Assembly: GCA_946478935.1 (NCBI GenBank) | Contig: CAMLEL010000147.1 | Location: 1-6,365 of the forward strand | Direction: 5' to 3' | Origin: an uncultured Armatimonadota bacterium | GTDB taxonomy: Bacteria; Armatimonadota; Fimbriimonadia; Fimbriimonadales; Fimbriimonadaceae | DNA: 6,365 nucleotides | Part shown: positions 4,697 through 6,365 of the stretch, piece after piece | Position numbering within the stretch: the stretch's first letter is position 1 | Layout: every line of letters begins with the position of its first letter | Program-made: the position numbers and the translations under genes | The notes under the pieces: generated by a model | Seen by the model: only the letters and a program-made list of their open reading frames with translations | Databases searched by the model: none | Told to the model about the DNA's origin: nothing

Positions 4697-5836
4697 CTAA
4701 CTTTCGGGAGTCATCCGCAACATTCCGCCCTGTTTGGCATCCACGAGAAGCCACAGCGAGCCATCAGGCGCTTGATGCACATCGCGAATCCGACGGAAGA
4801 GACCGATCCTCTCTTCCTCCATGGGGATTCCGTTCTTGATGCTGACCCGAATCAAAGACATGGACGAGAGCCCGCCGAGCAGGGCCGAGCCGCGCCACTT
4901 GGGAAACAGGTTTCCCGTGTAGAAGAGCAAGCCTGATGGCGAGATGACGGGATTCCACGTAATGGCAGGTTTCTTGAATCTCAATTGCGTGTCGTGATCG
5001 GGGATTCGGGTCCGATCGTAATTGTCGCCATTACTGACCGTTGGCCAGCCATAGTTGGTCCTCGGGTTGATGGCGTTGAATTCGTCGCCACCCAAGGGGC
5101 CCATCTCATGAATCCAGAGCTTCCCACTGCTGGGATTGAATGCGATTCCCATCGGGTTTCGATGCCCGACAGACCAGGTGGCCTTTCCCGGATACGGATT
5201 TCCAGCTGGGATCGAACCGTCTCGATTGATCCGAATCACCTTGCCAAGCGTGCTGTTCATGTCTTGGGCCGGAGTAAATCGTTGCCGGTCACCAGACGTC
5301 ACGTACAGCCTGCCAGCGGCATCAAAAGTTAATCGGCCACCAAAGTGGCCCCTGCCGATCGTTTTCGGGCTTTGCCGCCAGATAATTCGGACATCGCGCA
5401 AGGCGTTTCCATCGAGGACAGCTCTTGCGACCGCACCTCCTTTCAACGTGTGATCCATTCGCTCGGGTTTCGGACCGATTCTCGGATCCCAGTTGTCGAC
5501 AACTTGAGTTTGAACCTCGGCAGGCTCGACAAAGTAGAGGTAAATGAACCGATTCCTTGAGAACCCGGGATCACGCTCCACATCGAGTAACCCACCCTGT
5601 TCGTGGAAGACTACTTTTGGCACGCCGCTCACCGGTTCCGAAAGCTGTCCATTTTGGAAAATGCGCAACCGACCCGGTTTTTCTGTGACGAGAACCCGGC
5701 CATCGGGCAGGGAGCAGATTCCCCACGGATACTCCAGCGATGCCAATCGCTCCAGCTTTAACGTTCCGCCGCTGTATGGAATCGAAGTCGGCTGAGCCTG
5801 GCCCATGGCAAATGCAAGAATCGCGAGAGTATTCAT
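4697..5836 (-). CDS. Secreted PQQ-dependent aldose sugar dehydrogenase (soluble GDH/Asd-type, GSDH family)
   Basis: The 379-residue product belongs to the glucose/sorbosone dehydrogenase family, a six-bladed beta-propeller that oxidises the anomeric carbon of sugars with PQQ, generally outside the cytoplasm. Numbering from the ATG at 5836, landmarks are YPWGICSLPDGRVLVTE (36-52), HEQGGLLDV (78-86; Q80 is a PQQ-side residue in relatives), GHFGGRLTFD (163-172; H164 aligns with the catalytic base), VGHRNPMGIAFNP (223-235; R226-N227), GPLGGDE near 246-252, NYGWP (261-265), and RRIRDVHQAPDG (348-359; R349 and R351). All main active-site motifs are present at normal spacing. The start is fixed by a near-perfect AAGGAGGAG just upstream. 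A short hydrophobic N-terminus (MNTLAILAFAMGQAQ) may be an atypical signal peptide without basic residues. Substrate specificity cannot be read from sequence. Confidence 0.9.
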   Translation of the reverse strand: MNTLAILAFAMGQAQPTSIPYSGGTLKLERLASLEYPWGICSLPDGRVLVTEKPGRLRIFQNGQLSEPVSGVPKVVFHEQGGLLDVERDPGFSRNRFIYLYFVEPAEVQTQVVDNWDPRIGPKPERMDHTLKGGAVARAVLDGNALRDVRIIWRQSPKTIGRGHFGGRLTFDAAGRLYVTSGDRQRFTPAQDMNSTLGKVIRINRDGSIPAGNPYPGKATWSVGHRNPMGIAFNPSSGKLWIHEMGPLGGDEFNAINPRTNYGWPTVSNGDNYDRTRIPDHDTQLRFKKPAITWNPVISPSGLLFYTGNLFPKWRGSALLGGLSSMSLIRVSIKNGIPMEEERIGLFRRIRDVHQAPDGSLWLLVDAKQGGMLRMTPES

Positions 5837-5905
5837 GGCTCCTCCTTGGACGAAATGCCATCCGATGACGGGTGAATGATTCGGTCGAAACGAACCGCTC
5901 CTACT

Positions 5906-5934
5906 TACATGCGTTTGCAAGCGATGATTGTCAA
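5906..5934 (-). promoter_or_regulatory. Candidate promoter upstream of the sugar dehydrogenase gene
   Basis: A perfect TTGACA (-35 consensus) occurs at 5934-5929 on the minus strand, in the 141-base gap before the gene. With a 17-base spacer the -10 would be CATGTA (5911-5906), only 2 of 6 consensus matches. The -35 is convincing but the -10 is not, so it may be chance or need an activator. Confidence 0.3.
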
Positions 5935-5977
5935 CCTACCTTCGAAAATGTCGTTCAAAAGGGCCAGGTTTGAGAAG

Positions 5978-6365
5978 TTAAGGCAATTCGTCCACCGATC
6001 TCGTTCCGCGGCAAGTAGGATATCGCGAGCAGCCCCAGAAATCGGAACCCGCAAATTCTCCCCTCTTTGCAGTTCGTTTGATCATTGATGCCGCGCAAAG
6101 CGGACAGGTAACCGGTTGAACCGTTTGGGGTGTGGTGGTGGTTTCGAATACCGGAGACCTAACGTTTGACTTTTGAACTCCTTGGACAAGCTTCAGAAGA
6201 CCTTCTCCATCGACTAGCTCGATTTGGTTGCGGTGGGCAAATGCTCGGGCAGCAGATGTATAGTTACCGACCGCCACAAAAATTCCACCGTCATACCGAC
6301 CACTCGTCATCGCTCCAAGGAAGTCCCGAAGAGCCGGTTCACCCACGCTCCAACTTCTCCATTGC
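5978..6365 (-). CDS. Mrr-type restriction endonuclease with C-terminal topoisomerase-type zinc finger, 5' end outside the window
   Basis: The frame is open to the window edge, so this is a C-terminal fragment of about 128 residues; the GTG at 6346 is not a credible start because homology continues upstream of it. The visible part fits the end of an Mrr/restriction-endonuclease-like domain: QWRSWSVGEPALRDFLGAM, GGIFVAVGNYTSAARAFA and IELVDGEGLLKLV. These match the segment after the catalytic Q-x-K motif, whose residues appear to lie just beyond position 6365. A threonine-rich linker (about 60-80 counted from the GTG) follows. A four-cysteine zinc finger of the topoisomerase C-terminal type comes next: CPLC, an 18-23 residue loop, and GCSRYPTC (Cys 81, 84, 106, 112). 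Proteins with this pairing are presumed DNA-binding nucleases; Mrr enzymes cut modified DNA. It ends 141 bases before the sugar dehydrogenase and is probably a separate unit. Confidence 0.8.
   Translation of the reverse strand, partial: QWRSWSVGEPALRDFLGAMTSGRYDGGIFVAVGNYTSAARAFAHRNQIELVDGEGLLKLVQGVQKSNVRSPVFETTTTPQTVQPVTCPLCAASMIKRTAKRGEFAGSDFWGCSRYPTCRGTRSVDELP

Noticed and set aside
4620..4754. N-terminal extension of the secreted CuAO-N-like protein
   Set aside because: The extension overlaps the 3' end of the sugar dehydrogenase gene, while an internal ATG has a good ribosome binding site and begins a clear signal peptide.
5837..5920. N-terminal extension of the sugar dehydrogenase
   Set aside because: The internal ATG at 5836 has a near-perfect AAGGAGG at proper spacing, and the extension has no homology-like features.

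Overview
The window is about 6.4 kb of bacterial chromosome with a moderate to slightly high GC content. Every convincing gene lies on the minus strand, so transcription runs from high to low coordinates. I see no rRNA, tRNA, CRISPR array, transposase or integrase. Several genes have good Shine-Dalgarno sequences (AAGGAGG, AGGAGG). The gene mix is DinB-fold, VOC plus GNAT, general-stress PNPOx-like, Asd-type sugar dehydrogenase, copper-amine-oxidase-N domain, DUF6941-like and HicAB. It suggests a free-living environmental bacterium; Armatimonadota (Fimbriimonas-like) is a guess from the protein style, not a demonstrated assignment.

Layout in the direction of transcription. At the right edge (5978-6365) is the C-terminal half of an Mrr-type restriction endonuclease with a topoisomerase-type zinc finger; its catalytic part lies outside the window. 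Next comes a secreted PQQ-dependent sugar dehydrogenase (4697-5836). A secreted protein with a copper-amine-oxidase-N-like domain and a C-terminal beta domain follows (3960-4619), then a small four-helix membrane protein (3474-3875 or 3938). A 161-base gap (3313-3473) is rich in predicted hairpins and holds a plus-strand terminator-like element that no plus-strand gene explains.

The most system-like block is 2367-3312: a DUF6941-like protein, a HicA-type toxin and a HicB-type antitoxin. The first two genes overlap by 8 bases (ATGGGTAA) and the last two abut (TAAATG), so the three should be translated together. This looks like a HicAB toxin-antitoxin pair with a co-translated third gene.

Downstream, the 303-base gap 2064-2366 contains a cysteine-rich, zinc-ribbon-like reading frame broken by an in-frame TGA, overlapping a 33-codon intact ORF in another frame. 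There is also an inverted repeat just upstream of the next gene. Then come a general-stress FMN-binding (PNPOx-fold) protein (1512-2063) and, 24 bases on, a fused VOC-GNAT protein (729-1487). These two are probably one operon for detoxification or stress. A DinB-fold protein (121-615) ends the series and is followed by two hairpins, the first of which looks like an intrinsic terminator.
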